Assembly (NCBI RefSeq): GCF_001746365.1
Contig: NZ_MJAJ01000017.1
Coordinates: forward strand, 1-64,000
Reading direction: 5' to 3'
From: Streptomyces sp. LUP30
GTDB lineage: Bacteria; Actinomycetota; Actinomycetes; Streptomycetales; Streptomycetaceae
Length of the DNA stretch: 64,000 nt
This document shows, piece by piece, positions 32,640-41,212 of the stretch. A model generated the notes under the pieces. That model saw only the letters and a list, made by a program, of their open reading frames with translations, had not been told where the DNA came from and searched no databases. Each line of letters starts with the position of its first letter. Within the stretch, counting starts at the first letter, position 1. The position numbers and the translations under genes are program-made.

Positions 32640-33412
32640 CCGAGATCCTGACCGCCTCCGAGAGCAGCGCCCTTACCGAGCATGAGGCCGTCATCGAGCG
32701 CGGCATCAAGACCTTCTATGAGGTAGGCATGGCGCTCGCCGACATCCGCGACCGGCGTCTGTACCGCGCCGGGCATGGCACCTTCGAGGACTACTGCCAG
32801 CAGCGGTGGCAGATGAGCAAGACCCACGCCAACCGCATGATCCAGGCAGCCGAGGTCGTGGACAGCGTGACACCAATTGGTGTCACGGCCCCCGCCACCG
32901 AAAGCCAGGCCCGCGAGCTCGGCCGTGTGCCGGAGCCGGAGCGCGCCGAGGTCTGGGCCGAGACCGTCGAGCGCACCGACGGCAAGCCCACCGCAGCCGC
33001 CGTCCGCGAGACATACGAGCAGCGGCAGCAGCCCGACGACGCCCTCCTCGACGGAGACGACTGGGTCCAGCCCGCCGGCCCCGGCTTCGAAGCAGCCGTC
33101 ACCCCGCCGCCGAAGCCGAAGCGCCGCCCCCTCCCCGAGGCCCTCACTGACGCCGGCCGCGACCTCGCGCGCACCGCCGAACGTCTCGTCCGCCTCACCG
33201 AAGACGACCGGTTCCCCAGGAACCGGGACACCACCCACCACCAGATGCCCGAACTCCTCGGTGCCCTGGACAACACCACCCGCCTGATCCAGGCCATGCA
33301 CCTCGACCAGGCCCAGACAAGCGAAGAGGCCCGCCGCTGGTGGGCGACGAGCCTCCACAACATCTCCGACGCCCTCACCGACGTCGCCAACTCCCTCGAA
33401 CAGGAGAAGTAA
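32636..33412 (+). CDS. Phage DNA-binding protein (ParB-like partner)
   Basis: 258 aa, GTGA overlap. The N-terminal helical domain (IKTFYEVGMALADIRDRRLY, GTFEDYCQQRW, SKTHANRMIQAA) is a known phage/plasmid module with HTH character. A linker with PPPKPKRRPLP leads to a helical C-terminal domain. It overlaps the broken DGQHR gene. Its coding sequence contains a perfect 20-bp palindrome at 32867-32886. Confidence 0.72.
   Translation: MTEILTASESSALTEHEAVIERGIKTFYEVGMALADIRDRRLYRAGHGTFEDYCQQRWQMSKTHANRMIQAAEVVDSVTPIGVTAPATESQARELGRVPEPERAEVWAETVERTDGKPTAAAVRETYEQRQQPDDALLDGDDWVQPAGPGFEAAVTPPPKPKRRPLPEALTDAGRDLARTAERLVRLTEDDRFPRNRDTTHHQMPELLGALDNTTRLIQAMHLDQAQTSEEARRWWATSLHNISDALTDVANSLEQEK
32867..32886. 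repeat. 20-bp perfect palindrome inside a gene
   Basis: GTGACACCAA-TTGGTGTCAC lies within the coding sequence for DSVTPIGVT. Could be a binding site, perhaps for the protein it encodes. Confidence 0.55.
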
Positions 33413-34293
33413 TGAACAACCCCATCGTACCCAGCACCACCCACGACGGCCCGATCTACACCGTCGTCGACATCACTCCCGACCTCGCCAAGAAGTGGCT
33501 CGCCCAAAACACCCACAACCGCAACCTCCGCGAGCGCGTCGTCAACGGCTACGCCGCCGACATGCGCGACGGGAACTGAGTCGAAGACGGCCAGAGCATC
33601 AAGTTCGCCAAGGGCGACATCGTCCTCCTCGACAACCCGCCCGTCATCGGCGGCGCGCTCCTCGACGGCCAGCACCGCCTCAGCGCCGTCGCCACCGCCA
33701 ACACCACCATCCGCATGCTCGTCGTCTCCAACCTGCTCGACAGCACGCAGGAGACCATGGACACCGGCGCCAAGCGCAGCCTCGGCGACGTCCTCAAACT
33801 CCGCGGCGAGGAGCACTACGTCTCCCTGGCCGCCGCCCTTCTCCGCGTCTTCGTGTGGAAGCACGGAGCCCGCCGCAACCTCAGGCTTGCAGGGGAAGCG
33901 CGCCCGACGCACCGCCAGCTCCTCAAGGTCCTCGAAGAGCACCCCGAACTGCGGCGTTCCGCCGAGATCGCAGGCCGCGTCAGGAGCTCCGTTCGCCTCA
34001 CGTCCAGCACCGCCGGCCTGTGTCACTGGCTCTTCAACCAGATCGATCAGGGCGACTGCGCCTTCTTCTTCGCCCGCCTCTGCGACGGCGCTGGCCTGAT
34101 GCCCGGTGACCCCGTCTACGCCCTGCGTCGTGTGGTGGAGAACCTCGCCAAGGGGACCGGCCGCCCCGACGAGGCGTACATGACCGCGTTGGTGATCAAG
34201 GCGTGGAACCTCTACCGGGCTGGCCAGGAAGTCCAAACGCTCGCCTTCAAGTCCGGCGGAGCGACCCCTGAGGCGTACCCCGAGCCCAAGTAG
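33412..34293 (+). pseudogene. ParB/DGQHR-domain protein broken by in-frame TGA
   Basis: The frame encodes 293 codons but codon 56 (33577-33579) is TGA. Upstream: MNNPIV..., a start-like N-terminus, ending MRDGN. Downstream, in the same frame: VEDGQSIKFAKGDIVLLDN, then GALLDGQHRLSAV, the hallmark of DGQHR/ParB-like proteins, and a long helical C-terminus. Family members carry tryptophan at about this point, so TGG to TGA is the simplest change. Both parts keep coding character, pointing to a recent lesion or readthrough. Confidence 0.8.
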
Positions 34294-34301
34294 CACCACC
34301 C

Positions 34302-34329
34302 GCGGGGCCGTCCACCGCGACGGCCCCGC
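34302..34329 (+). terminator. Terminator
   Basis: 11-bp exact stem (34302-34312 with 34319-34329) right after the DGQHR gene. Confidence 0.75.
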
Positions 34330-34365
34330 CTCTCTCCCAGATCAGAACGAACGAGAGAAGCACCG

Positions 34366-35367
34366 ATGCCCTGGTTCAAGATCGATGACAAGGCGCACTC
34401 CCACCCCAAGTTCATGAGGGCTGGAAACGCCGCGCTCGGTCTCTGGCTGCGCTGCGGCTCCTACAGCGCCCAGCACCTCACCGAGGGCATCATCCCGGGC
34501 CCCATCGCCCAGATGTACGGCACCGCCCCACAGGCCGCGAAGCTCGTCAAGACCGGCCTGTGGCACGAACACGGCCACACCTGCGAGCGCTGCCCGCAGC
34601 CGAGCGCCGGCGACTACGTCGTCCACGACTTCTTCGAGGCCGGCCGCAACACCACCCGCGCCCAGTACGAGGCCAACAAGAACGCCGCCGCCGACCGCGC
34701 TGCGAAGAGCCGCGCGGCACGAAAAGCCGCCGGAACCGAAGACGAATCGTCGACGAAAACGAATCGATTCGAAGACGAATCGAAGACGAATCGTCCTCGA
34801 AAAGACCCCCACTTTTCGGAACCAACCGCAGGTCAGGACGTGCTGTCACACCGCACGCCTGCTGACGGTGTCACACATACCCATGCCACTACCACGCCTT
34901 TGCCGGGTACTTCCTCCGGAAGTACCCCTGCTGCAGCACGCGGGCGCGAAGCCGATCCACCGATCCGTTCCTGGGACACCCTCGGCGACCTCAAACGCGC
35001 CATCGCCGAAGCCGGACTCACCGGCGTCAGCTGGAACCTCCAGCCCTCCCAGATCGAACGCACCCGCCAAGTCCGGGACCGCATCGGCATCGCCCCCATG
35101 GTCGCCATGGCCGTCGGCAACGCCAACTACCGCGGCCTGCCCGGAAGCGCCAGCGCATGGATCGCCGACTGGGAATCCCTCGAACCCGAAGCCGCACCCC
35201 AGCAGCCAGCAGCCAGCCAACTCCCCGCCGCCGTCGGCGACAACGTCCTCCGCTTCCAGCCCGGCGCCCAACGCCCAGCCACCACGGACCTCCGCGTCCA
35301 ACAGGCCGTCGACACCGGCCGCCGCCTCCAAGCCCTCGCCGACGCCCAGAACCAGGAGAACCAGTGA
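34366..35367 (+). CDS. Phage replication initiator-like protein
   Basis: 333 aa. The N-terminus (WFKIDDKAHSHPKFMRAG, LGLWLRCGSYSA) is the standard start of actinophage replisome-organiser proteins with a winged-helix domain; about residues 125-200 are a Ser/Thr-rich linker; the C-terminal domain is helical (SQIERTRQVRDRIGI). The linker is encoded by DNA with four iteron-like repeats. It overlaps the next gene by GTGA. Probably opens the phage origin and loads a host helicase. Confidence 0.75.
   Translation: MPWFKIDDKAHSHPKFMRAGNAALGLWLRCGSYSAQHLTEGIIPGPIAQMYGTAPQAAKLVKTGLWHEHGHTCERCPQPSAGDYVVHDFFEAGRNTTRAQYEANKNAAADRAAKSRAARKAAGTEDESSTKTNRFEDESKTNRPRKDPHFSEPTAGQDVLSHRTPADGVTHTHATTTPLPGTSSGSTPAAARGREADPPIRSWDTLGDLKRAIAEAGLTGVSWNLQPSQIERTRQVRDRIGIAPMVAMAVGNANYRGLPGSASAWIADWESLEPEAAPQQPAASQLPAAVGDNVLRFQPGAQRPATTDLRVQQAVDTGRRLQALADAQNQENQ
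34738..34793. repeat. Four iteron-like repeats inside the replication gene
   Basis: GAAGACGAATCG occurs at 34738-34749, 34771-34782 and 34782-34793, with GAAAACGAATCG at 34755-34766; a 12-bp palindrome CGAATCGATTCG spans 34760-34771. The cluster is less GC-rich than its surroundings. The arrangement resembles the lambda origin inside gene O. Confidence 0.65.
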
Positions 35368-36095
35368 TCACCTTCGAAGACGCGGGGCGCATCCTCGGCC
35401 TCGCCGCGGCCCGCGACCAACGCATCGTCGGAGACGCCGACGTCCTCGCCTGGTCCGCCGACCTCTCCGCAGCCGGCCTCACGCTCGCCGACGCCGAAGC
35501 CGCACTCACGGTCTTCTACCAGGAGATGGCCGCCCGCCAGCCGCAGGACCGGTTCCGGGTAACCGCGGTCGACCTCATCGACATCGCCAAGCGGGCCCGA
35601 CGCGAACGCGTCGCCAACCTCCGCTACGACGGCGACCCCGACGAAACCCCCCAGCAGTACCTCAACCGGCTCCGCGCCCGCACCGCCGCTCTCGCTGACG
35701 GACGCATCGGACCCGACACCGGACTCCGCGCACTCGGCCCCGGCAGCCCCGACCCGCGGCTGATGCGCGAACTCGCCGCCGTCGGCCATGACGTACCCGG
35801 AGACGACCCCACCAGCACCCGCCGGCCGGTACGAGTCGGCCCGCTCACCGTGGCGTGCCCCGCCTGCCTCGCGCCCCTCGGCAAGCACTGCCGCAGCAAC
35901 GGCCGCCCCCGCACCGTCGCCCACGCCGCCCGCCGCCGTGCCGCACGCGACGCGCACGACCTGCCCCGCGAGGACAGCGCGCAGATCGCCGCCCGCAAGG
36001 AAGCCTCCGCCGCCCACCTCAACCAGCTCACCGCCGAGCAGCGCGCCGAACTCGAACAGTTCCAGCAGCAGCTCACCGAGGAGACCGGCACATGA
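35364..36095 (+). CDS. Replication-associated zinc-finger protein
   Basis: 243 aa, GTGA overlap with the initiator-like gene. The N-terminal helical domain (about 1-85, DAEAALTVFYQEMAARQPQDRF) resembles helicase-loader-type phage proteins; a zinc finger follows near residue 165 (CPACLAPLGKHC...H), then a coiled-coil tail (AELEQFQQQLTEE). Probable partner of the initiator. Confidence 0.68.
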   Translation: MITFEDAGRILGLAAARDQRIVGDADVLAWSADLSAAGLTLADAEAALTVFYQEMAARQPQDRFRVTAVDLIDIAKRARRERVANLRYDGDPDETPQQYLNRLRARTAALADGRIGPDTGLRALGPGSPDPRLMRELAAVGHDVPGDDPTSTRRPVRVGPLTVACPACLAPLGKHCRSNGRPRTVAHAARRRAARDAHDLPREDSAQIAARKEASAAHLNQLTAEQRAELEQFQQQLTEETGT

Positions 36096-36253
36096 GCAGC
36101 AACCCGCCCGCCTGGTCGATCCGCTGCCCCTGGTGCGGCGCCCCGCCCGGATCCCGCTGCACCAGCCCCCGCGGCCGGCGCCTGCCCATCGAATCCCACG
36201 ACGCACGCCACACCGCCTGGAACCAGACCAACCGCACCGAGGAGTCCCGATGA
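36092..36253 (+). CDS. Small zinc-finger protein, related to preceding C-terminal finger
   Basis: 53 aa, ATGA overlap. CPWCGAPPGSRC and SHDARHTAW repeat the C-x2-C-x6-C...H pattern of the finger at the end of the gene before, apparently a stand-alone copy. Confidence 0.68.
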   Translation: MSSNPPAWSIRCPWCGAPPGSRCTSPRGRRLPIESHDARHTAWNQTNRTEESR

Positions 36254-36462
36254 AGCCCGAGACCGAATTCGCCAACGCGGCCCGACGCCTGCGCGCTAAC
36301 CCGGATGCCCAGCTGGAGCCGGAAGTCGTGGAGTACCTGGCTGACTGGCTGGGCTGCCTGCCCATGCTTGACCCGTCCGAGCGTGGCGGTGACGAGTGCG
36401 GCTGGTGCGGGACCAATCACGCCCTGCAGATCGCCCGCGTCGTGAACGGGACGAGCCGATGA
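36250..36462 (+). CDS. Small phage protein with CxxC
   Basis: 70 aa, ATGA overlap. Helical N-terminus (PEVVEYLADWLGCLPML) and CGWCGTNHALQIARVVNG. Unknown. Confidence 0.65.
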   Translation: MKPETEFANAARRLRANPDAQLEPEVVEYLADWLGCLPMLDPSERGGDECGWCGTNHALQIARVVNGTSR

Positions 36463-36680
36463 CCGCCGTCCTTCGGTGTGCGGGCTGCCGCCGCCGTCTC
36501 AAGCATCCGTCGCCTTCCGGGTTCGGCCCCACATGCGCCAGGAAGCTCGCAGGGAAGCCCCAGGAGGCCCGTACAGGGTCAGGGGGCCCCGGACTGCCAC
36601 CCAGGCCCCCGCAACGCCTCAGAAGCGCGCCTGTGAACCCACAGCCCGGCCAGACCGAACTCCCGCTGGAGGACCAGTGA
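36459..36680 (+). CDS. Small zinc-finger protein (DUF6011-like)
   Basis: 73 aa, ATGA overlap. CAGCRRRLKHPSPSGFGPTC is the C-x2-C...G-x2-C pattern of small actinophage finger proteins; a Pro-rich tail follows. Unknown role. Confidence 0.66.
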   Translation: MTAVLRCAGCRRRLKHPSPSGFGPTCARKLAGKPQEARTGSGGPGLPPRPPQRLRSAPVNPQPGQTELPLEDQ

Positions 36681-36949
36681 CCATCGCCGACCACACCTGC
36701 ATCACCGTCGCCTGCGACATCTGCGGCTACGCCTACGACGAAGACGAGTACACCGCCCACTTCCCCAGCCTCGACGACGCCCGAAAGGCCATCCACTCCC
36801 AGGGCTGGACGATCACCGCCGACCGCAAGGTCATCTGCGCGTCTGGCGACACCGAGCACCAGGCCGCCCTCGATGCCCTCATGCCGCCCGAGCCCGTCAT
36901 GCAGGTTCCCGGCCAACTGGCCATCGACGGGCCGGAGGACGTCCGGTGA
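36677..36949 (+). CDS. Small phage protein with CxxC
   Basis: 90 aa, GTGA overlap. CDICGYAYDEDEYTAHF begins a compact domain with DDARKAIHSQGWTI. Unknown. Confidence 0.65.
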   Translation: MTIADHTCITVACDICGYAYDEDEYTAHFPSLDDARKAIHSQGWTITADRKVICASGDTEHQAALDALMPPEPVMQVPGQLAIDGPEDVR

Positions 36950-37167
36950 CCCCGCTGGAGCGGCTCCTCGCCGAGGCGATCCCGACCGGCACGTTCGGCC
37001 ACGCACTCCCGCCGCCCCCGCCCGAGCCCCGCCCCATCCGGCCGTGGACCCCGGAGGAGCAGGCACAGCACGTCGCCGACCTCCTCGCCGCACTCGACGG
37101 CTGGGTCTGGGACGAAGACGAACGCGCCGACCAGAGACGGCACCTCCGCGCCGTCGACGCCGCCTGA
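36946..37167 (+). CDS. Small acidic phage protein
   Basis: 73 aa, GTGA overlap. Pro-rich centre (LPPPPPEPRPIRPW) and a helical acidic end. Unknown. Confidence 0.6.
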   Translation: MTPLERLLAEAIPTGTFGHALPPPPPEPRPIRPWTPEEQAQHVADLLAALDGWVWDEDERADQRRHLRAVDAA

Positions 37168-37191
37168 CCTCACCACCCGAAGGACACCACC

Positions 37192-37587
37192 GTGAGCTAC
37201 CCCGAACTCCTCACCCCCGAAGAGAAACTCGCCGACGGCAAGAAGCGCCTCAACATCCCCACCATCGTCGCCATCTGCGGCAGCACCCGCTTCATGCAGG
37301 AGATGACCAAGGCCGACCTCCACGAGACCGCCGCAGGACGGATCGTCGTCAAGCCCGGCTGCGACATGAAGCAGCCTCACGCCCTGTGGTCCGACCCGCT
37401 GGAGGCGGAACGACTCAAGGGCCGCCTGGACCAGCTACACCGGGCCAAGATCCGCCTCGCCGACGAGGTCCTCGTCGTCGGGAACTACATCGGCGACAGC
37501 ACCCGCGCGGAGATCGCCTACGCCCGCGCCCTCGGCAAGCCCGTCCGCTTCACCCACCCCGAAGTCGACCCCACCCCCGCTGTCTGA
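37192..37587 (+). CDS. Nucleoside 2-deoxyribosyltransferase-like protein
   Basis: 131 aa, GTG after GAAGGACACC. IVAICGSTRFMQEM, LHRAKIRLADEVLVVGNYIG and STRAEIAYARALGKPV match the deoxyribosyltransferase/TIR-like flavodoxin fold, where a central Asp and Glu bind the sugar. In phages such proteins may alter the nucleotide pool or NAD-like molecules. Which of these applies here is unknown. Confidence 0.75.
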   Translation: MSYPELLTPEEKLADGKKRLNIPTIVAICGSTRFMQEMTKADLHETAAGRIVVKPGCDMKQPHALWSDPLEAERLKGRLDQLHRAKIRLADEVLVVGNYIGDSTRAEIAYARALGKPVRFTHPEVDPTPAV

Positions 37588-37613
37588 CCCGCCCACACCG
37601 GAAGGCCAACGCC

Positions 37614-38012
37614 ATGACCAGCACACCAGCCGCGACCACCTACCTCGTCGAGTTTGGACCCGCCTGGCCCGTCCCACCCATCACCGTCGACTTCACCGAC
37701 CGCGGCGCGGCGATCAACGCCGTCACCGAGCACGCGATCCCGCACTTGAAGCCGATCCTCACCGAGAAGGGCCGTCCGGAGCTGGCCGACTGCTTCTTCC
37801 GCACGGACCCGGGCCTGACTGAGGGCTCGTTCATGTGGATCAACCTGGCCGAGGGGATGAGCGCCCTGTTCTGCCCGGCCCGGCTGACGCCCGTCGACCC
37901 CGCCGCGCCCGACCCGCTCGCCTACGGCCCCACCGGCTACCGCTGCGGCTGCGGCAAGGACGCCCACTCCAACCTCGTCCCCTGCCAGCCCGACCGCCCC
38001 CGCTCCGCCTGA
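37614..38012 (+). CDS. Phage protein of unknown function
   Basis: 132 aa, ATG after GGAAGGCCAACGCC. Beta-rich start (YLVEFGPAWPVPPITVDF), and a late CGCGKDAHSNLVPC segment. Unknown. Confidence 0.66.
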   Translation: MTSTPAATTYLVEFGPAWPVPPITVDFTDRGAAINAVTEHAIPHLKPILTEKGRPELADCFFRTDPGLTEGSFMWINLAEGMSALFCPARLTPVDPAAPDPLAYGPTGYRCGCGKDAHSNLVPCQPDRPRSA

Positions 38013-38028
38013 CCGCGAAGGAGATCCG

Positions 38029-38232
38029 ATGCCGATCAACGCCAGCTACGAAGTTCAGTGCGACGTCTGCCACGGATTCATGGACGGCCGCTACGACACC
38101 CACGAGGACGCCGAGGACGCCCGCCGGGAACTCGGCTGGGACGACCCCAACGGCGGCACTGCCTGCCCGGAGCACAACACCCGCCCCGCCGCGTCTGCCG
38201 TGTCTGGTGCGGCCGACAGCAGGCAGCCGTGA
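38029..38232 (+). CDS. Small phage protein with cysteine pair
   Basis: 67 aa, ATG after GAAGGAGATCCG. CDVCHGFMDGRYDTHEDAE and CPEHNTRP form a likely zinc site. It overlaps the PP-loop gene by GTGA. Confidence 0.66.
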   Translation: MPINASYEVQCDVCHGFMDGRYDTHEDAEDARRELGWDDPNGGTACPEHNTRPAASAVSGAADSRQP

Positions 38233-39050
38233 ACGGGCGCGCGTCCGACCTCCGGTCGATCAGCTACGGGGGGGGCGTCCAGTCCACCGCGCTCCTCGTC
38301 CTCGCCGCGCAGGGCCGCATCGACTTCCCGCTGTTCCTGATGGCCAACGTCGGCGACGACTCCGAGAACCCGGGCACGCTCCGGTACGTCGAGGAGTACG
38401 CCCGCCCGTTCGCCGCCGAGCACGGCATAGAGCTGGCCGTGCTGGACCGAGTGAAGCGCGACGGCACCGTGGAAACCCTGTGGGGGCGTCTCACCCGCGA
38501 GGGCTCCCGTTCGCTGCCCATCCCCGTCCGCATGTCCAACGGGGCACCAGGCCAGCGCTCGTGCACCGCCGACTTCAAGATCAAGGTGATCGGGAAGGAA
38601 CTCAAGCGGCGCGGCGCAACCGAGGCGACCCCCGCAACGATCGGGATCGGGATCAGCGTCGACGAGATCCACCGGGCGAACAACCGGCGCACCGAGCCGC
38701 ACGAGGTCATCACGTACCCGCTGCTCGACCTCGGGCTGCGGCGTACCGACTGCGCGCGGATCATCCGCGACGCGGGCCTCCCGGTGCCGCCCAAGTCCAG
38801 CTGCTTCTTCTGCCCGTTCCACCGCCCGGAGACCTGGCACGACCAGCGCCGCGACGAGCCCGAGCTGTTCGAGAAGTCGTGCCAGCTCGAAGAACTCCTC
38901 AACGAGCGGCGTGACGAGCTGGGCAAGGACCACGTCTACCTGACCCGCTTCAACCGGCCGCTTCGCCAGGCGATCCCGGAGGGCGTGGATCTGCTGCCGA
39001 TGTTCGACGAGGCCGACGGCGCCTGTGACTCCGGCTACTGCTTCACCTGA
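38229..39050 (+). CDS. PP-loop ATP-pyrophosphatase, PAPS-reductase-like
   Basis: 273 aa, GTG start. PP-loop SYGGGVQSTALL at about residues 12-23; CFFCPFHRPETWH and a final CDSGYC give cysteine ligands as in iron-sulfur members of the PAPS reductase/DndC superfamily. Phage members are linked by context to sulfur or nucleobase chemistry on nucleic acid; no dnd partner genes are seen here, so the substrate is open. Confidence 0.78.
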   Translation: MNGRASDLRSISYGGGVQSTALLVLAAQGRIDFPLFLMANVGDDSENPGTLRYVEEYARPFAAEHGIELAVLDRVKRDGTVETLWGRLTREGSRSLPIPVRMSNGAPGQRSCTADFKIKVIGKELKRRGATEATPATIGIGISVDEIHRANNRRTEPHEVITYPLLDLGLRRTDCARIIRDAGLPVPPKSSCFFCPFHRPETWHDQRRDEPELFEKSCQLEELLNERRDELGKDHVYLTRFNRPLRQAIPEGVDLLPMFDEADGACDSGYCFT

Positions 39051-39056
39051 CCAGGA

Positions 39057-39089
39057 CCGGCCGGCCGTGTTGGAGCCACGGCCGGCCGG
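39057..39089 (+). terminator. Terminator after PP-loop gene
   Basis: 13-bp exact stem (39057-39069 with 39077-39089), 7 bp after the stop. Confidence 0.72.
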
Positions 39090-39118
39090 CTACCCCGATC
39101 CCACCACAGGAGGACCCG

Positions 39119-40429
39119 ATGCCCAACACCCCCGACCCGCAGGCCGCCCGCTACCGTCAGCGCCCCAACGAGGCCGAAGCCATCCAGTGGACCGGCGACA
39201 ACGCCGACGCCCTGCGCGCCTTCGCCGGGCAGCACTTCGACACCATCGACCCTGAGGACCGCATCGACGACCCCGACCAGGACGCGCAGCTCCTCGTCGA
39301 GGCCAGTCACTGGGTGGGCATCAAGCCCACGGACTGGGTGCTGAAGTTCGACGGCTACTTCGTGGCCAAGTCGGATGTGCCGTTCCGCGCGGTGTGGGAG
39401 CCCGCCGTGCCGTCTGCCGCCGAGACCACCAACCGGGCCGCTGACAAGGCGCCCGCCGACTGGATCGACGGCCACCCGCAGTTGGAGGCGATCGCTGCCG
39501 CGGTGTGGGAGCGCTGCGAGCACCACGACAGCGGGCTGATCATCGACGACCCGCGGAACATCGCGGTGGCTGCGCTCGCCGCAGTGCTGCCCGCGCCCGC
39601 AGACCAGACCGCCCGCCTGCACGACGAGAACCTCACCCTCAAGGCCGAGATCGCGAAGCTCCGCGACCTGCTCGCCAAGGAGAACCGACGGGCGAACGAC
39701 GCCATCGACCGCGAGGAGATCGCAGAGCAGGCCGCCGAGCCCGAGATGGAGTACGTCGGCGGATGCACCTGCGCCCCAGGACCGGAGCGCCAGCACGCTG
39801 GACGCTGCGGCTGGGTGCCCGCGTCGCCAGCGCGCCCGCCCGCCGACCGGGCCGCGCTGCTCCGGGAAGCGGCCGAGGAGGAGCGTCCGCTGTCACCGGA
39901 CTATGAGCACCCCGAGTGCGGCTTCCACTGGCACGGCCGCGACGGCATGGACATCCCGATCCGCGACGGTCAGCCCGTGTGCCCGCGCTGCGAGCTGGCC
40001 AAGGTGCAGAAGCAGCTGGCCTACGTCCAGCGGATGCGCGACGAGGTCGGTGAGGAGTGCAAGCGGCGCGGCCGGATCAAGCTGGAGCAGGCCGAGCGCA
40101 TCGTCCGCTTGGAGCGCGAGTTGGACGGTGTGCGCGATCAGCTCGGCAAGGAGATGCTGCGGGCCGATGAAGCCGAGCTGCGCCGTGTGGCCGCCGAGGA
40201 ACAGCCCGCCGAAACGCAGGACGACGGGCGCGCGGAGGCCCGTATCCGGGCGCTGCACCAGCAGTACCGATTCGCAGGCGACGACACCACGGACTACTGC
40301 GCGCACTGCAACCAGATCAGCGGCGGCTGGATCCCCTGGCCCTGCCCGACGATCGCCGCACTCGACGCCGAGCGGCCCGCCGTCGGGGAGCAGCCCGACA
40401 CCCAGACACGGGAGGCCGGGCGTGGCTGA
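39119..40429 (+). CDS. Mosaic multidomain phage protein
   Basis: 436 aa, ATG after GGAGGACCCG. First about 95 residues: a module shared by many actinophage proteins (ARYRQRPNEAEAIQWTG; GIKPTDWVLKFDGYFVAKSD). Then helical segments, a coiled coil (AEIAKLRDLLAKENRRAND), cysteine groups (CTCAPGPERQHAGRCGW; CPRCELAKVQKQL), another coiled coil, and YCAHCNQISGGWIPWPCPT. It looks assembled from several small phage modules. Function unknown. Confidence 0.75.
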   Translation: MPNTPDPQAARYRQRPNEAEAIQWTGDNADALRAFAGQHFDTIDPEDRIDDPDQDAQLLVEASHWVGIKPTDWVLKFDGYFVAKSDVPFRAVWEPAVPSAAETTNRAADKAPADWIDGHPQLEAIAAAVWERCEHHDSGLIIDDPRNIAVAALAAVLPAPADQTARLHDENLTLKAEIAKLRDLLAKENRRANDAIDREEIAEQAAEPEMEYVGGCTCAPGPERQHAGRCGWVPASPARPPADRAALLREAAEEERPLSPDYEHPECGFHWHGRDGMDIPIRDGQPVCPRCELAKVQKQLAYVQRMRDEVGEECKRRGRIKLEQAERIVRLERELDGVRDQLGKEMLRADEAELRRVAAEEQPAETQDDGRAEARIRALHQQYRFAGDDTTDYCAHCNQISGGWIPWPCPTIAALDAERPAVGEQPDTQTREAGRG

Positions 40430-40736
40430 CGTCGCGGCGAATGACGACAACTGGATGACCCACCCCGACGAACGCTGCCCCGGCTGCGGCAGCACGGGAA
40501 CCCGTCGCGTCTCCGTCGACACGGACTGCCCGCGCTTCATGCAGAACGGGCGCCTCATGGCCTGCCTCGGCTGCGGCAACGCCGTGCGCTTCGACTGCCG
40601 CACACCGGACGCAGACGGCGATCTGCTGGACGACGGCTGCGGCTGGTGGTTCCAGTACCCGCTGCATGAGCAGGCGTCGAACCGGGCGTCGATGGGCCCG
40701 GCCCCGTCGTGGGACTACGCGAGGTACCGGCTGTGA
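40422..40736 (+). CDS. Zinc-ribbon protein
   Basis: 104 aa, GTG start 8 bases inside the preceding gene. CPGCGSTGTRRVSVDTDC and CLGCGNAVRFDC give paired CxxC knuckles, followed by DGCGWWFQYPL. Unknown. Confidence 0.66.
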   Translation: MADVAANDDNWMTHPDERCPGCGSTGTRRVSVDTDCPRFMQNGRLMACLGCGNAVRFDCRTPDADGDLLDDGCGWWFQYPLHEQASNRASMGPAPSWDYARYRL

Positions 40737-40843
40737 CCGGCCCCGCCACCCTGCCCGCCTGCCTCCCGGCCGGGATCGCCGCCTGCATGGTCGCGGCCGG
40801 GGTGGGGCGGAACAGGCCCGAGAAGCCACAGAACGGGGCCTAG
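40733..40843 (+). CDS. Possible 36-residue peptide
   Basis: GTG overlaps the preceding stop as GTGA; mildly hydrophobic (LPACLPAGIAACMVAAGVG). Position supports it, but size makes it uncertain. Confidence 0.35.
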   Translation: MTGPATLPACLPAGIAACMVAAGVGRNRPEKPQNGA

Positions 40844-40928
40844 GAGCCACGAACACGGCCCGCGGGTCCCCGTGGAGCCGGAAGCCGCAGAACGGCGCTG
40901 AGAACCGCCGCCCCGAAAGGAAACCCCC

Positions 40929-41162
40929 GTGACCGACACCCCCGCCCCCGCCATCGGCCAGATCTGGCAGGACAACGACCCCCGCGCCGGCGAGCGCCTC
41001 ATCTGGATCGAACGCACCGACGACACCCACGCCCAGGTTCGACAGGTCGCCCTCACCCCGGCTGGCGAACCCGTGCCCCTGCCCGGCGTCCGCCGCACCC
41101 GCATCCGCCTCGACCGCTTCCGCCCCACCAGCACCGGATACCGCTACGTCAGCCCCGCCTGA
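40929..41162 (+). CDS. Small phage protein (DUF6354-like)
   Basis: 77 aa, GTG after GAAAGGAAAC. IGQIWQDNDPRAGERLIWIER is a typical start of short beta-rich actinophage proteins; RIRLDRFRPTSTGYRYV closes it. Unknown. Confidence 0.68.
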   Translation: MTDTPAPAIGQIWQDNDPRAGERLIWIERTDDTHAQVRQVALTPAGEPVPLPGVRRTRIRLDRFRPTSTGYRYVSPA

Positions 41163-41174
41163 CCCCGCCCCTCG

Positions 41175-41197
41175 GCCGCCCCCACCCGGGGCGGCCC
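41175..41197 (+). terminator. Hairpin
   Basis: GGCCGCCCC (41175-41183) pairs with GGGGCGGCC (41189-41197), between two small genes. Confidence 0.55.
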
Positions 41198-41212
41198 GAA
41201 AGGAAACCCGCC

